55,741 nucleotides of DNA from an uncultured Oscillibacter sp. (GCA_947644365.1 CANRYZ010000004.1:1-55741), one strand, 5' to 3'; counted from the stretch's first letter, positions 8,334-17,347 are shown. The notes: a model not told the origin generated them from the letters alone. A program made the numbers and translations.

Positions 8334-8437
8334 GTCCTGCGTATTCCTGTACCTTGAACCGGCTGATGTAAAATTTCACCATACATCAGAGGGGCGGGGC
8401 CGGTCCCCGCCCCGGAAACACAAGGAGGAGTACACAG

Positions 8438-9457
8438 ATGAATAAGAAAAAACTGCTTTCCCTGCTGATTACAGCCGCCCTGGCAGCGGGCCTTCTGGCC
8501 GGATGCGGCGGAAACAGGACCTCGGAGCCCGCCCAAAACCCTGCCCCCAAGGAGGACGTCCCCGCCTCCGCTCCCGCGGAAACCGAGACGCCGGAGCCTG
8601 CGGAAGACGACGAGGACTACACCACCGGCGACGCCTCCCTGGACAATCCCCGGAATCAGGACGGCATCGGAGAGGACGAGCTGCTGGTCATCAGCTTCGG
8701 CACCAGCTTTAACGACAACCGCCGCCTGACCGTCGGCGCCATTGAGGATGCCATGGAGAAGGCCTTCCCGGACTGGTCCGTCCGCCGGGGCTTCACCGCT
8801 CAAATCATCATCGACCACGTCCAGCGCCGGGACGGCGAGATCATCGACAATGTGGGCCAGGCCCTGGACCGGGCCGTGGAGAACGGCGTCAAGCGTCTGG
8901 TAATCCAGCCCACCCACCTGATGGACGGCCTGGAATACAACGATGTGGTCAACGAGGTCGCCCAGTACGCCGACGCCTTCGAGTCCGTCTCCATCGGCGC
9001 GCCCCTGCTGACCTCCGACGAGGACTTCCAGATTGTGGCCAGGGTCATGGCGGAGGCCACCGCCCAGTACGACGACGGCAAGACCGCCATCTGCTTCATG
9101 GGCCACGGCACCGAGGCCGCCTCCAACGCCATCTACGCCAAGATGCAGCAGGTGATGACCGACGCCGGGTACGCCAACTACTTCATCGGCACCGTGGAGG
9201 CCGCCCCCACTCTGGACGACGTGCTGGCCATGGTCCAGGCGGGCAGCTATGAGCGGGTGGTGCTCCAGCCCATGATGATCGTCTCCGGCGACCACGCCAA
9301 CAACGACATGGCCGGCGACGACGAGGACACCTGGAAAACCGTGTTTGAAAACGCCGGCTACCAGGTGGAGTGCGTCCTGAAGGGCTTCGGCGAGTACGCC
9401 GCCATCCAGGATCTGCTGGTCGCCCACGCCCAGGCCGCCATCAATCAACTGGGATAA
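8438..9457 (+). CDS. cbiK: CbiK-like sirohydrochlorin cobaltochelatase, predicted lipoprotein
   Basis: 339 aa. Residues 1-23 form a lipoprotein signal with lipobox LLAGC (lipidated Cys23). A Pro/Glu-rich linker of about 50 residues follows, then a chelatase domain from about residue 80 (ELLVISFGTSFNDNRR). The histidines expected for CbiK metal insertion are present in FMGHGTEAASN and VSGDHANNDM, plus a His in QPTHLMDGLEY. Canonical CbiK inserts Co2+ into sirohydrochlorin in the cytosol. Here the lipobox puts the enzyme on the outer face of the membrane, recalling periplasmic CbiKP of Desulfovibrio and the heme-handling lipoprotein IhtB of Porphyromonas. It is the first gene behind the riboswitch, with RBS AAGGAGGAG. 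Confidence 0.88.
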   Translation: MNKKKLLSLLITAALAAGLLAGCGGNRTSEPAQNPAPKEDVPASAPAETETPEPAEDDEDYTTGDASLDNPRNQDGIGEDELLVISFGTSFNDNRRLTVGAIEDAMEKAFPDWSVRRGFTAQIIIDHVQRRDGEIIDNVGQALDRAVENGVKRLVIQPTHLMDGLEYNDVVNEVAQYADAFESVSIGAPLLTSDEDFQIVARVMAEATAQYDDGKTAICFMGHGTEAASNAIYAKMQQVMTDAGYANYFIGTVEAAPTLDDVLAMVQAGSYERVVLQPMMIVSGDHANNDMAGDDEDTWKTVFENAGYQVECVLKGFGEYAAIQDLLVAHAQAAINQLG

Positions 9458-9490
9458 CCCCGTTTACCGCATTCCATCAGTTGTTTTTCT

Positions 9491-9517
9491 GCGGCAGACC
9501 GGTCTTCGGTCTGCCGC
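9491..9517 (+). other. Intercistronic hairpin after cbiK
   Basis: GCGGCAGACCG / CGGTCTGCCGC with loop GTCTT, 11 perfect base pairs, no T run after it. It probably adjusts mRNA stability between cbiK and the next gene rather than ending transcription. Confidence 0.5.
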
Positions 9518-9539
9518 GCAAATCAAGGAGGTCATTCCT

Positions 9540-10472
9540 ATGAAAAAATTCATCCCGCTTTTCCTCTCCCTGGTTCTGACGGCCCTGCTGGCAGCCGGCT
9601 GCGGCGCCGCGAAGGACACGCCCGCCGCCCCTGCGGCACCGCCCCCGGCGGCGGAGCCGGCGGCCCCCGAAACTCCGGAGGCCTCCAAAGACGCGGTGGC
9701 CTCCGCCGACCAGATGGCCCCGGTGGAGGACGTGGTGGACCCGGACATGGAGCCCATTTTCGCCGACGCCCTCCAGGACGGCACCTATGAGATCGCCGTG
9801 GACTCCAGCTCCTCCATGTTCAACATCACCGCCTGCCAGCTGACCGTGGCGGAGGGAAAGATGACCGCCGTGATGCACATGGGCGGCAAGGGGTATTTGT
9901 ACGTCTTCCCCGGCGCCGGTGCGGAGGCCGCCCAGGCGGAGGAGAGCGCCCTGATCCCCTTCGCCGAGGACAGCGGCGGCGCCCACACCTTCACCGTGCC
10001 GGTGGAGGCCCTGGACATGGGGATCGACTGCGCGGCATACAGCAAAAAGAAGGAGATGTGGTACGACCGCACCCTGGTCTTCCGGGCGGACTCCCTGCCG
10101 GCCGGAGCCTTCCGGGAGGGCGCCTTCGCCACGGTGGAAACCCTGGGCCTGGCCGACGGCAGGTACACCGTCTCCGTAGCGCTGGAGGGCGGCTCCGGCA
10201 AGGCCAAGGTGGAATCCCCCGCCGCTCTGCGGGTGGAGGACGGCGCGGCCTACGCCACTGTCGTCTGGGGCAGCTCCAGCTACGACTATATGCGCATTGA
10301 AGAGGAGAAGTTTCTCCCCCTGAATACGGAGGGCAGCTCCACCTTTGAGATCCCGGTGGCGTCCTTTGACCGCAAGCTGGTGGTCTACGCCGACACCACC
10401 GCCATGAGCACCCCCCACGAGATCGAGTACACCCTGTGCTTCGACTCCGCCACCATCGAAAAAGCGCCATGA
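9540..10472 (+). CDS. Lipoprotein with two tandem beta-rich repeats, possible tetrapyrrole/metal-binding
   Basis: 310 aa. Lipoprotein signal with lipobox LAAGC (Cys21), then an Ala/Pro-rich linker. Two related domains follow at about residues 78-185 and 205-300. Each opens with a D-G-x-Y motif (DGTYEIAV, DGRYTVSV) followed by beta-strand-like sequence. The second contains SSYDYMRIEEEKF, reminiscent of the Ser/Tyr elements of NEAT and 'iron transport-associated' domains that bind heme. The resemblance is weak and by eye only. Its place between a surface chelatase-like protein and an ABC importer under B12 control suggests capture or relay of a corrinoid, tetrapyrrole or cobalt. The stop overlaps the next start (ATGA). 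Confidence 0.6.
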   Translation: MKKFIPLFLSLVLTALLAAGCGAAKDTPAAPAAPPPAAEPAAPETPEASKDAVASADQMAPVEDVVDPDMEPIFADALQDGTYEIAVDSSSSMFNITACQLTVAEGKMTAVMHMGGKGYLYVFPGAGAEAAQAEESALIPFAEDSGGAHTFTVPVEALDMGIDCAAYSKKKEMWYDRTLVFRADSLPAGAFREGAFATVETLGLADGRYTVSVALEGGSGKAKVESPAALRVEDGAAYATVVWGSSSYDYMRIEEEKFLPLNTEGSSTFEIPVASFDRKLVVYADTTAMSTPHEIEYTLCFDSATIEKAP

Positions 10473-11626
10473 GCAGAAAAACCCGCCTGTCCCTCCGGGG
10501 ATTTCTGGCGCTGGCGCTCCTGCTGACCCTCTGCGGCTGCGCCCGAAGCGCGGAGCCGCCGCCGGCGGAACCGGAGGAGGTCCTCTCTTGGAACGCGCTG
10601 GAGTATGAGCGCAGCCTGGAGCTCCTCTACGCGGAACAATTCTCTGTGGAGCGCTGCACCGGCGGTTATCAAAAAATCGCCATTGGAGACGGCAACCGCT
10701 ATCTGGTGGTGCCGGAGGGGGCGGAGGTCCCCTCCGGCGTTCCGGCGGAGGTCACGGTGCTGCGCCAGCCCCTGGACAGCATCTATCTGGTGGCCACCTC
10801 CGCCATGGACCTCTTCCGGCAGCTGGACGCCATCGACGCCATCACCCTCTCCGGCGTGGACGCCTCCGGCTGGTACATCCCGGAGGCCCGGGAGGCCATG
10901 GAGGCCGGCCGCATGGTCTTCGCCGGAAAGTACGGCGCTCCGGACTACGAGCGCATCCTGGACCTGGGGTGCAACCTGGCGGTGGAGTCCACCATGATCT
11001 ACCACAATCCGGAGGTCAAGGAACAGCTGGAGCGGCTGGGCGTACCGGTGCTGGTGGAGCGCTCCAGTTACGAGAGCCACCCCCTGGGCCGCATGGAGTG
11101 GATCAAGCTCTACGCCGCCCTGCTTGGAAAAGACACGGAGGCCGCGGAGTATTTTGACGGTCTCATGGAACGGCTGGCCCCCATCCTGGAACAGGAGAAC
11201 ACAGGAAAGACCGTGGCCTTTTTCTACATCACCTCCACCGGCGCAGTCAATGTGCGCCGTGCCGGGGACTACATCGCCAAGTCCATCGGCCTGGCCGGAG
11301 GCGTCTACGCCTTTCCAGACCTGGAGAGCGGCGAGGGGACCAAATCCACCATGAACATGCAGATGGAGTCCTTCTACGAGGGAGCCCGGAACGCCGACGT
11401 GCTGATCTACAACAGCGCCATCGACGGCGAGCTTGAGACCACGGAGCAGCTGCTGGAAAAAAGCGGCGTGCTGGCGGATTTTAAGGCTGTGCGGGAGGGC
11501 GCTGTGTGGTGCACCGGGAAAAACCTCTTTCAGGAGAGCTTGGGCCTGGGGGACCTGATCGCGGACCTTCACGCCGTCTTCTCAGGGGAGGACGTTCCCC
11601 TGACATACCTGCACCATCTGGACTGA
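10469..11626 (+). CDS. ABC transporter substrate-binding lipoprotein (BtuF/FepB class)
   Basis: 385 aa. Lipobox LCGC with lipidated Cys24. The rest resembles class III periplasmic binding proteins for iron-siderophore, heme or cobalamin. Typical features are an early strand-helix unit (VTVLRQPLDSIYLVATSAMD), a long linking helix (GRMEWIKLYAALLGKDTEAAEYFDGLMERL) and a C-terminal lobe with ADVLIYNSAIDGE. The ATG at 10469 is in a four-base overlap with the preceding gene; an upstream in-frame ATG at 10436 would disrupt the signal peptide and is not used. The permease and ATPase follow. Substrate is unproven; a corrinoid, cobalt-tetrapyrrole or heme is favoured by the riboswitch and the chelatase-like neighbour. 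Confidence 0.82.
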   Translation: MSRKTRLSLRGFLALALLLTLCGCARSAEPPPAEPEEVLSWNALEYERSLELLYAEQFSVERCTGGYQKIAIGDGNRYLVVPEGAEVPSGVPAEVTVLRQPLDSIYLVATSAMDLFRQLDAIDAITLSGVDASGWYIPEAREAMEAGRMVFAGKYGAPDYERILDLGCNLAVESTMIYHNPEVKEQLERLGVPVLVERSSYESHPLGRMEWIKLYAALLGKDTEAAEYFDGLMERLAPILEQENTGKTVAFFYITSTGAVNVRRAGDYIAKSIGLAGGVYAFPDLESGEGTKSTMNMQMESFYEGARNADVLIYNSAIDGELETTEQLLEKSGVLADFKAVREGAVWCTGKNLFQESLGLGDLIADLHAVFSGEDVPLTYLHHLD

Positions 11627-11639
11627 TGGAGGCGAGACT

Positions 11640-12659
11640 ATGAGACGAGCCCGCTCCCGCTATTGGGCGGCCTTCCTGCTGCTGCTGGCTCTGCTGGCGG
11701 CGCTGGTGGTGTGGAACGTCAACGCCGGCAGCGTTTCCCTGTCCGGGGCGGAGATCCTCCGCATCCTTTGCAGCCCCTCCGACGGCAGCACGGAGTACGG
11801 CATCGTGCGCACCCTGCGGCTGCCCCGAATCTGCGCCGCGGTCCTCCTGGGGGGCGGCCTGTCCGTCTCCGGCTTTCTGCTCCAGACCTTTTTCGCCAAC
11901 CCCATCGCCGGTCCCTTTGTGCTGGGCATCTCCTCCGGGGCCAAGCTGGCGGTGTCCCTGGTCATGATCTCCCTGCTGAGCCGGGGGATCGCGGCGGGCT
12001 CGGCGGCCCTGATCGGCGCGGCCTTTCTGGGCGCCATGCTGTCCATGGGGTTCATCCTGCTGATCTCCCAGCGGGTGAAGCGCATGAGTATGCTGGTGGT
12101 CTGCGGCGTGATGATCGGGTACATCTGCTCCGCCATCACGGACTTCGCCGTTACCTTCGCCGAGGATTCCAACATCGTCAACCTCCACAACTGGTCCATG
12201 GGCAGCTTTTCCGGCATCTACTGGGACAGCGTGGCGGTGATGGCGGCGGTGATCGGCATCGCCATGGCGCTCTCCTTCTTCCTCTCCAAGCCCATTGGGG
12301 CCTATCAGATGGGGGAGGTGTACGCCCAAAACATGGGCGTCAATATCCGGGCCTTCCGTCTGGCGCTGATCCTGCTCTCCAGCGTTCTCTCCGCCTGCGT
12401 CACGGCCTTTGCCGGTCCCATCTCCTTTGTGGGCATCGCCGTGCCCCACCTGGTGAAGAGCCTCTTCCGCACCGCCAAGCCCATCGTAATCATCCCCGCC
12501 TGCTTCCTGGGCGGCGCGGTGTTCTGCCTGTTCTGCGATCTCATCGCCCGGACGGCCTTCGCCCCTACGGAGGTCAGCATCAGCTCCGTCACCGCCGTCT
12601 TCGGCGCGCCCATCGTGATCTACATGATGGCCTTTCAGCGGGGAAAATCCAATCTGTAA
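11640..12659 (+). CDS. ABC transporter permease, FecCD/BtuC family
   Basis: 339-aa polytopic membrane protein with about nine to ten hydrophobic segments. The FecCD-type pattern is visible in LRLPRICAAVLLGGGLSVSGFLLQTFFANPIAGPFVLGISSGA (residues about 58-100; quoted as motif region, key residues RLPR and NPIAGP). A near-C-terminal segment with SFVGIAVPHLVKSLF also fits. It would form the homodimeric translocation channel with the ATPase downstream. It starts 13 bases after the binding-protein gene, behind a GGAGGCGAG ribosome site. Confidence 0.87.
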   Translation: MRRARSRYWAAFLLLLALLAALVVWNVNAGSVSLSGAEILRILCSPSDGSTEYGIVRTLRLPRICAAVLLGGGLSVSGFLLQTFFANPIAGPFVLGISSGAKLAVSLVMISLLSRGIAAGSAALIGAAFLGAMLSMGFILLISQRVKRMSMLVVCGVMIGYICSAITDFAVTFAEDSNIVNLHNWSMGSFSGIYWDSVAVMAAVIGIAMALSFFLSKPIGAYQMGEVYAQNMGVNIRAFRLALILLSSVLSACVTAFAGPISFVGIAVPHLVKSLFRTAKPIVIIPACFLGGAVFCLFCDLIARTAFAPTEVSISSVTAVFGAPIVIYMMAFQRGKSNL

Positions 12660-12682
12660 CACGGACAAGGAGGCGGCCTTCC

Positions 12683-13774
12683 ATGCGGGACTATCTCTCC
12701 GCGGAAAACCTGGCTGTGGGCTACGGCGGCCAGATTCTCATTCAGGACATCTGCCTCCGCCTGCGCCGGGGGGAGATCATGACCCTCATCGGCCCCAACG
12801 GCTCCGGCAAGTCCACCATCCTGCGCAGCGTCATCCGCCAGATCGCCCCCCTCCGGGGCACGGTGTACCTGGACGGCCGCCCCATGGACCGCATGACGGC
12901 TCTGGACGTCGCCCGGCGCCTCTCCGTGCTGATGACGGACCGGGTCCACCCGGAGCTGATGACCTGCCGGGACGTGGCGGCCACCGGCCGCTACCCCTAC
13001 ACCGGAAAGCTGGGACTGCTGACGCCGGCGGACTGGGAGAAGGTGGACGAGGCCCTGGCTCTGGTCCATGGAGAGGACCTGGCGGAGCGGGACTTTGCCC
13101 AGATCAGCGACGGGCAGCGGCAGCGCATTCTGCTGGCCCGGGCCCTGTGTCAGGAGCCGGAGGTCATTGTGCTGGACGAGCCCACCTCCTTCCTGGACAT
13201 CCGCTACAAGCTGGAGCTGCTCTCCATTCTCAAGGATATGGTGCGCCGCCGGGGGCTGGCGGTGCTCATGAGCCTCCACGAGCTGGACCTGGCCCAGAAG
13301 ATCTCCGACTGTGTGGCCTGCGTCCACAATCACGCCGTGGAGCGCTGCGGCCCGCCGGAGGAGATTTTCACCGCCAAATACATCCTGGAGCTCTACGACG
13401 CCGGCCGGGGCAGCTATAACCCGGACTTTGGCTGCCTGGAGCTGGAGCCTCCCGCCGGGGCTCCCCAGGTCTTTGTCATCGGCGGAGGAGGCAGCGGCAT
13501 CCCGGTGTACCGCCGCCTCCAGCGGCAGGGGATTCCCTTCGCCGCCGGGGTGCTCCACGAAAACGACCTGGACTACCCGGTGGCCCGGGCCCTGGCGGCG
13601 GAGGTGATCGCCGAGCCGCCCTTCTCGCCCATCGGCGAGGACCGCTTTCGTCTGGCGGCAGAGCGCATGGCGTCGTGCGGCAAGGTCCTGTGCCCTCTCT
13701 CCGCCTTCGGGCCCATGAATGAAAAAAACCGGCTCCTCCGGGAACTGGCGGAACAGGCGGGAAAACTGATATGA
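12683..13774 (+). CDS. ABC transporter ATPase (BtuD/FecE class) with a C-terminal extension
   Basis: 363 aa. ATPase domain in about residues 1-255: Walker A GPNGSGKST, signature ISDGQRQRI (Asp replacing the usual Gly) and Walker B VIVLDEPTSFLD, then a switch His in MSLHELDLA. A further 105 or so residues follow that FecE/BtuD proteins normally lack. This part begins QVFVIGGGGSGIPVYRRLQR, is glycine-rich and Rossmann-like, and ends EQAGKLI. The start at 12683 has AAGGAGG (12667-12673) upstream. The gene overlaps cbiD by four bases. The role of the extension is unknown; it could sense or handle the imported ligand. Confidence 0.85.
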   Translation: MRDYLSAENLAVGYGGQILIQDICLRLRRGEIMTLIGPNGSGKSTILRSVIRQIAPLRGTVYLDGRPMDRMTALDVARRLSVLMTDRVHPELMTCRDVAATGRYPYTGKLGLLTPADWEKVDEALALVHGEDLAERDFAQISDGQRQRILLARALCQEPEVIVLDEPTSFLDIRYKLELLSILKDMVRRRGLAVLMSLHELDLAQKISDCVACVHNHAVERCGPPEEIFTAKYILELYDAGRGSYNPDFGCLELEPPAGAPQVFVIGGGGSGIPVYRRLQRQGIPFAAGVLHENDLDYPVARALAAEVIAEPPFSPIGEDRFRLAAERMASCGKVLCPLSAFGPMNEKNRLLRELAEQAGKLI

Positions 13775-14910
13775 GCCCTGGATTTGAACACTATATCCTC
13801 TCCGGCGGCAAGCGGCTCCGGTGCGGCTACACCACCGGCACCTGCGCGGCTCTGGCGGCGGCGGGAGCCGTGCGCCTGCTGCTCACCGGGACTCCGCCTC
13901 CCTTCGTCTCCCTGGAGACCCCCAAGGGGATCACCGTGGAGGTCCCCCTGGAATCCTGTGCCCTTGCGGATGGCAGGGCCTCCTGCGCCGTTCGCAAGGA
14001 CGGCGGGGACGACGTCGACGCCACCGCCGGGCTTTTGATCTTCGCCCGCGCGGAGCGCCAGGACCTCCCCGGCGTGGCCATCAAGGGCGGCCGGGGCGTG
14101 GGCCGGGTGACCAAACCGGGGCTGGACCAGCCGGCGGGTGCCGCCGCCATCAACCGCGTGCCCCGGCAGATGATCCGGGAGGCCGCGGCGGCGGTGTGCC
14201 GGGAGCTGGGGTACGGCGGCGGCATACGGATCACCATCTCCGTCCCCGGCGGGGAGGAGGCGGCAAAGAAGACCTTCAACCCCGCCCTGGGCATCCAGGG
14301 GGGCATCTCGATCCTGGGCACCTCCGGCATCGTGGAGCCCATGAGCCTCCGGGCCCTGGCGGACACCGTATCCCTGGAGATCCGCCAAACCGCGGCCCTG
14401 GGCGGCCGCCATATCATCCTCACTCCCGGAAACTTCGGGCTGGATTTCCTCCGGGCCCAGGGGCTGGACAGGCGCGGCGTTCCCGTGGTGAAGTGCTCCA
14501 ATTTCCTCGGAGACGCCCTGGACGCCTGCGGGGCTTCCGGCTTTGAGAGCGTCCTGATGGTGGGGCACATCGGCAAGCTGGGAAAGCTCTCCGGCGGCAT
14601 CATGAACACCCACAGCCGCTGCGCCGACTGCCGGACGGAGCTGTTCTGCGCCCACGCGGCGGTGTGCGGGGCCTCCCCGGAGGTCTGCCGGGCGCTGATG
14701 GAGGCCGTCTCCTCCGACGCCTGCATCGCCATTTTGGACGCGGCGGGACTGCGAAAAGACGTGCTGGAGAGCATGCTCTCCGCTGTCCAGCGCCATCTGA
14801 ACCGCCGGGCCGCCGGGGCGTTTCGGGTGGGTGCAATGCTGTTTTCCAACGAGTACGGCCCCTTGGGGCAGACGGAAACTGTAAAGGAGATCATGGAAGC
14901 ATGGAAATGA
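13771..14910 (+). CDS. cbiD: Cobalt-precorrin-5B C1-methyltransferase
   Basis: SAM-dependent methylation at C1 of the corrin ring in the anaerobic pathway. Length 379 aa, normal for CbiD. The N-terminal RCGYTTGTCAALAAAGA and the mid-protein GGISILGTSGIVEPMS region are family hallmarks. It begins within the ATPase gene (ATGA) and its end overlaps the start of cbiL by ten bases, placing it firmly in the operon. Confidence 0.93.
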   Translation: MSPGFEHYILSGGKRLRCGYTTGTCAALAAAGAVRLLLTGTPPPFVSLETPKGITVEVPLESCALADGRASCAVRKDGGDDVDATAGLLIFARAERQDLPGVAIKGGRGVGRVTKPGLDQPAGAAAINRVPRQMIREAAAAVCRELGYGGGIRITISVPGGEEAAKKTFNPALGIQGGISILGTSGIVEPMSLRALADTVSLEIRQTAALGGRHIILTPGNFGLDFLRAQGLDRRGVPVVKCSNFLGDALDACGASGFESVLMVGHIGKLGKLSGGIMNTHSRCADCRTELFCAHAAVCGASPEVCRALMEAVSSDACIAILDAAGLRKDVLESMLSAVQRHLNRRAAGAFRVGAMLFSNEYGPLGQTETVKEIMEAWK

Positions 14911-15596
14911 GACCAGGCGTATTCTACGGCGTAGGCGTGGGCCCCGGGGACCCGGAGCTGCTGACAGTAAAAGCCCTGCGGACACTGGAGCGCTGCGAAG
15001 TAATCGCGGCCCCCCGGACGAAGGGCGGCGAGACGCTGGCGCTGGACATCGTCCGGCAGGCCGTCTCCCTGGAGGGCAAAACCATTCTTCCCCTGGACTT
15101 CACCATGTCCCGGGACCCCGCCGTTCTCCGGGCCTCCCATCTGCGGGCGGCAGAGGCCGTGGCGGCCCATCTGACGGCGGGGCGGGCTGTGGCCATGCCG
15201 AACCTGGGGGACGTGTCCATCTACGCCACCTTCGCCTACGTGGCGGACATTCTCACCGCCAGGGGATATGAGGCGGTGATGGTGCCCGGCGTGCCCAGCT
15301 TCTGCGCCGTGGCGGCCCGCTTGGGCGTCAGCCTCACCACCGCCGCCTCCTCCCTCCACATCCTCCCCGCCGGCAGGGACGCTCTGGAGGAGCAGCTGGA
15401 CCTGTCGGGGACCAAGGTGCTGATGAAATCCGGCCGGCAGCTCCCCCAGGCGGCGGAGGCCCTGCGGAAAAGGGGACTTCTGGAAAAAGCCGCCATGGTC
15501 CGGGACTGCGGCCTGCCCACGGAGCAGGTCTGCCGGGACCTCCGGCGCCTGCCGCAGGACCCGGGATACTTTGCCACCGTCATTGTAAAGGAGTAA
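14901..15596 (+). CDS. cbiL: Cobalt-precorrin-2 C20-methyltransferase
   Basis: 231 aa tetrapyrrole methylase that adds the C20 methyl group. It opens with the SAM-binding loop GVGVGPGDPELLTVKAL and contains VPGVPSFCAVAARLGV, typical of CbiL/CobI. ATG 14901 is chosen because AAAGGAG (14884-14890) lies 10 bases upstream; the frame continues upstream inside cbiD but without a start signal. The gene order cbiD-cbiL-cbiF-cbiG-cbiH is a common one. Confidence 0.92.
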   Translation: MEMRPGVFYGVGVGPGDPELLTVKALRTLERCEVIAAPRTKGGETLALDIVRQAVSLEGKTILPLDFTMSRDPAVLRASHLRAAEAVAAHLTAGRAVAMPNLGDVSIYATFAYVADILTARGYEAVMVPGVPSFCAVAARLGVSLTTAASSLHILPAGRDALEEQLDLSGTKVLMKSGRQLPQAAEALRKRGLLEKAAMVRDCGLPTEQVCRDLRRLPQDPGYFATVIVKE

Positions 15597-15599
15597 GTT

Positions 15600-16355
15600 A
15601 TGGTTCATTTTGTGGGAGCGGGGCCCGGGGCGCCGGACCTCATCACGCTCCGGGGCGCGGAGCTCTTGAAGACCGCGGACGTGGTCATCTACGCCGGCAG
15701 TCTGGTGAATCCCGCGCTGCTGGCGCTCTGTCCGGCGGGCTGCGAAATCCACAACAGCGCGGAGATGACGCTGGAGCAGGTCCTCTCCGTCATGGAACCG
15801 GCGGAGCGGGCCGGAAAGTCCACCGTCCGCCTCCACACCGGCGACCCCTGCCTCTACGGGGCCATTCGGGAGCAGATGGACGCATTGGACGCCCTGGGCA
15901 TCCCCTATGACGACACGCCGGGGGTCTCCAGCTTCTGCGGCGCGGCGGCGGCGGCCCGGGCGGAGTACACCCTGCCGGGGGTGAGCCAGTCGGTGGTCAT
16001 CACCCGCATGGCCGGGCGCACCCCTGTGCCGGAGCGGGAGTCCATCGCCGCCTGGGCGGCCCACGGGGCCAGCATGGCGATCTTTCTGTCGGCGGGGATG
16101 CTGGAGGGCCTCCAGGCCGAGCTCTTGAAGGGAGGCTGCGCCCCCGCCACCCCGGCGGCCCTGGTGTACAAGGCCACCTGGCCGGAGGAGCAGGTGGTCC
16201 GCTGCACCGTGGGCGCCCTGGCGGCATCGGGCCGGGAGCACGGTATCTCCAAAACGGCTCTGGTGCTGGTGGGGAACTTCCTGGACCCGGACTACCAGCG
16301 CAGCAAGCTCTACGACCCTTCCTTTGCCACGGGATTCCGTGAGGCCTCCCGATGA
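15600..16355 (+). CDS. cbiF: Cobalt-precorrin-4 C11-methyltransferase
   Basis: 251 aa. VHFVGAGPGAPDLITLRGAE at the N-terminus, LVNPALL with the GDPCLYGAIREQM block, and TPGVSSFCGAAAAA are diagnostic of CbiF/CobM, which methylates C11 and triggers ring contraction chemistry with CbiG. It starts three bases after cbiL behind AAAGGAG and overlaps cbiG by four bases. Confidence 0.94.
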   Translation: MVHFVGAGPGAPDLITLRGAELLKTADVVIYAGSLVNPALLALCPAGCEIHNSAEMTLEQVLSVMEPAERAGKSTVRLHTGDPCLYGAIREQMDALDALGIPYDDTPGVSSFCGAAAAARAEYTLPGVSQSVVITRMAGRTPVPERESIAAWAAHGASMAIFLSAGMLEGLQAELLKGGCAPATPAALVYKATWPEEQVVRCTVGALAASGREHGISKTALVLVGNFLDPDYQRSKLYDPSFATGFREASR

Positions 16356-17347
16356 CCCTCCGTCTGCTGGCCTTCACGGACCGGGGATACGCCCTCGCCC
16401 GGTCCTTGGCCGGGGAATTGGAAGGCGAGGCCGCCCGCTGCGGTGCGCCCCTGGGGCTGGCGGAGTGGACCGCCGAAGCCTTCTCCCAGGCCGGCGCTCT
16501 GATCTTCGTGGGCGCGGCGGGCATCGCCGTGCGGGCCATCGCCCCCCACGTCCGCCACAAGGCCGTGGACCCGGCGGTGGTGGTGGTGGATGAGGCGGGC
16601 CGCTTCGCGGTGCCCATTCTCAGCGGCCACCTGGGCGGGGCCAACGACCTGGCCCGGCGGATCGCCGCCCGTCTCGGCGGAACGGCGGTGATCACCACCG
16701 CCACGGACGTCCGGGGCCTTTTCGCCGTGGACGAGTGGGCCAAACGCCAGAACTGCCGGGTCCAGAATCCGGAGGCCATCCTCCGGATGTCCTCCAAGGT
16801 GCTCTCCGGCGAAACCGCCGGGATCTACAGTCCCTGGCCCATCGCAGGCCGGCCGCCGGAGGGGGTGGCCCTGGCGGCAGAGCATGACTGCGACGCGATG
16901 CTCACCCTCCGCAGGGGGAGTGGGGACGCTCTGCGTCTGATCCCCGCCATCGCCGTGCTGGGGGTGGGGTGCAGGAGGGGCGCCTCCCAGGCGGCCCTGG
17001 AGCGGGCCTTCGCCGGGCTCCTGGAAGCCGGCGGCCTGAGTCCCCTGGCCTTCTATAAGGTTTGCAGCATCGACCTGAAACAAAATGAGCCGGGACTTCT
17101 GGCCTTCTGCGAAAACCACAGCCTTGCCCTTGAGACCTTCTCCGCCCAGACCCTCCAGGCTGTGGAGGGGGACTTCTCCCCCTCCGCCTTCGTCCGGAGC
17201 GTCACCGGGGTGGACAATGTCTGCGAGCGGGCCGCGGCCCTGGGCAGCGGCGGAACTCTGACAGTAAAAAAACAGGCGGGAGACGGCGTGACGATGGCCG
17301 CGGCCCTGGCGCCCTTCTCCCCGGATTGGAGTTGGCGGGATGAATAA
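16352..17347 (+). CDS. cbiG: Cobalt-precorrin-5A hydrolase
   Basis: 331 aa. CbiG opens the delta-lactone of cobalt-precorrin-5A and releases acetaldehyde. The N-terminal domain has FVGAAGIAVRAIAPHVRHKA and the conserved DEAGRFAVPILSGHLGGAND segment. The C-terminal domain (IAVLGVGCRRGASQAALERA) matches the CobE/GbiG-C fold. Four-base overlap with cbiF; it overlaps cbiH by eight bases. Confidence 0.93.
   Translation: MTLRLLAFTDRGYALARSLAGELEGEAARCGAPLGLAEWTAEAFSQAGALIFVGAAGIAVRAIAPHVRHKAVDPAVVVVDEAGRFAVPILSGHLGGANDLARRIAARLGGTAVITTATDVRGLFAVDEWAKRQNCRVQNPEAILRMSSKVLSGETAGIYSPWPIAGRPPEGVALAAEHDCDAMLTLRRGSGDALRLIPAIAVLGVGCRRGASQAALERAFAGLLEAGGLSPLAFYKVCSIDLKQNEPGLLAFCENHSLALETFSAQTLQAVEGDFSPSAFVRSVTGVDNVCERAAALGSGGTLTVKKQAGDGVTMAAALAPFSPDWSWRDE

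Noticed and set aside
13827-16241. 804-codon minus-strand frame opposite cbiD-cbiF
   Set aside because: Shadow; cbiD, cbiL and cbiF on the + strand are certain by motif and overlap.
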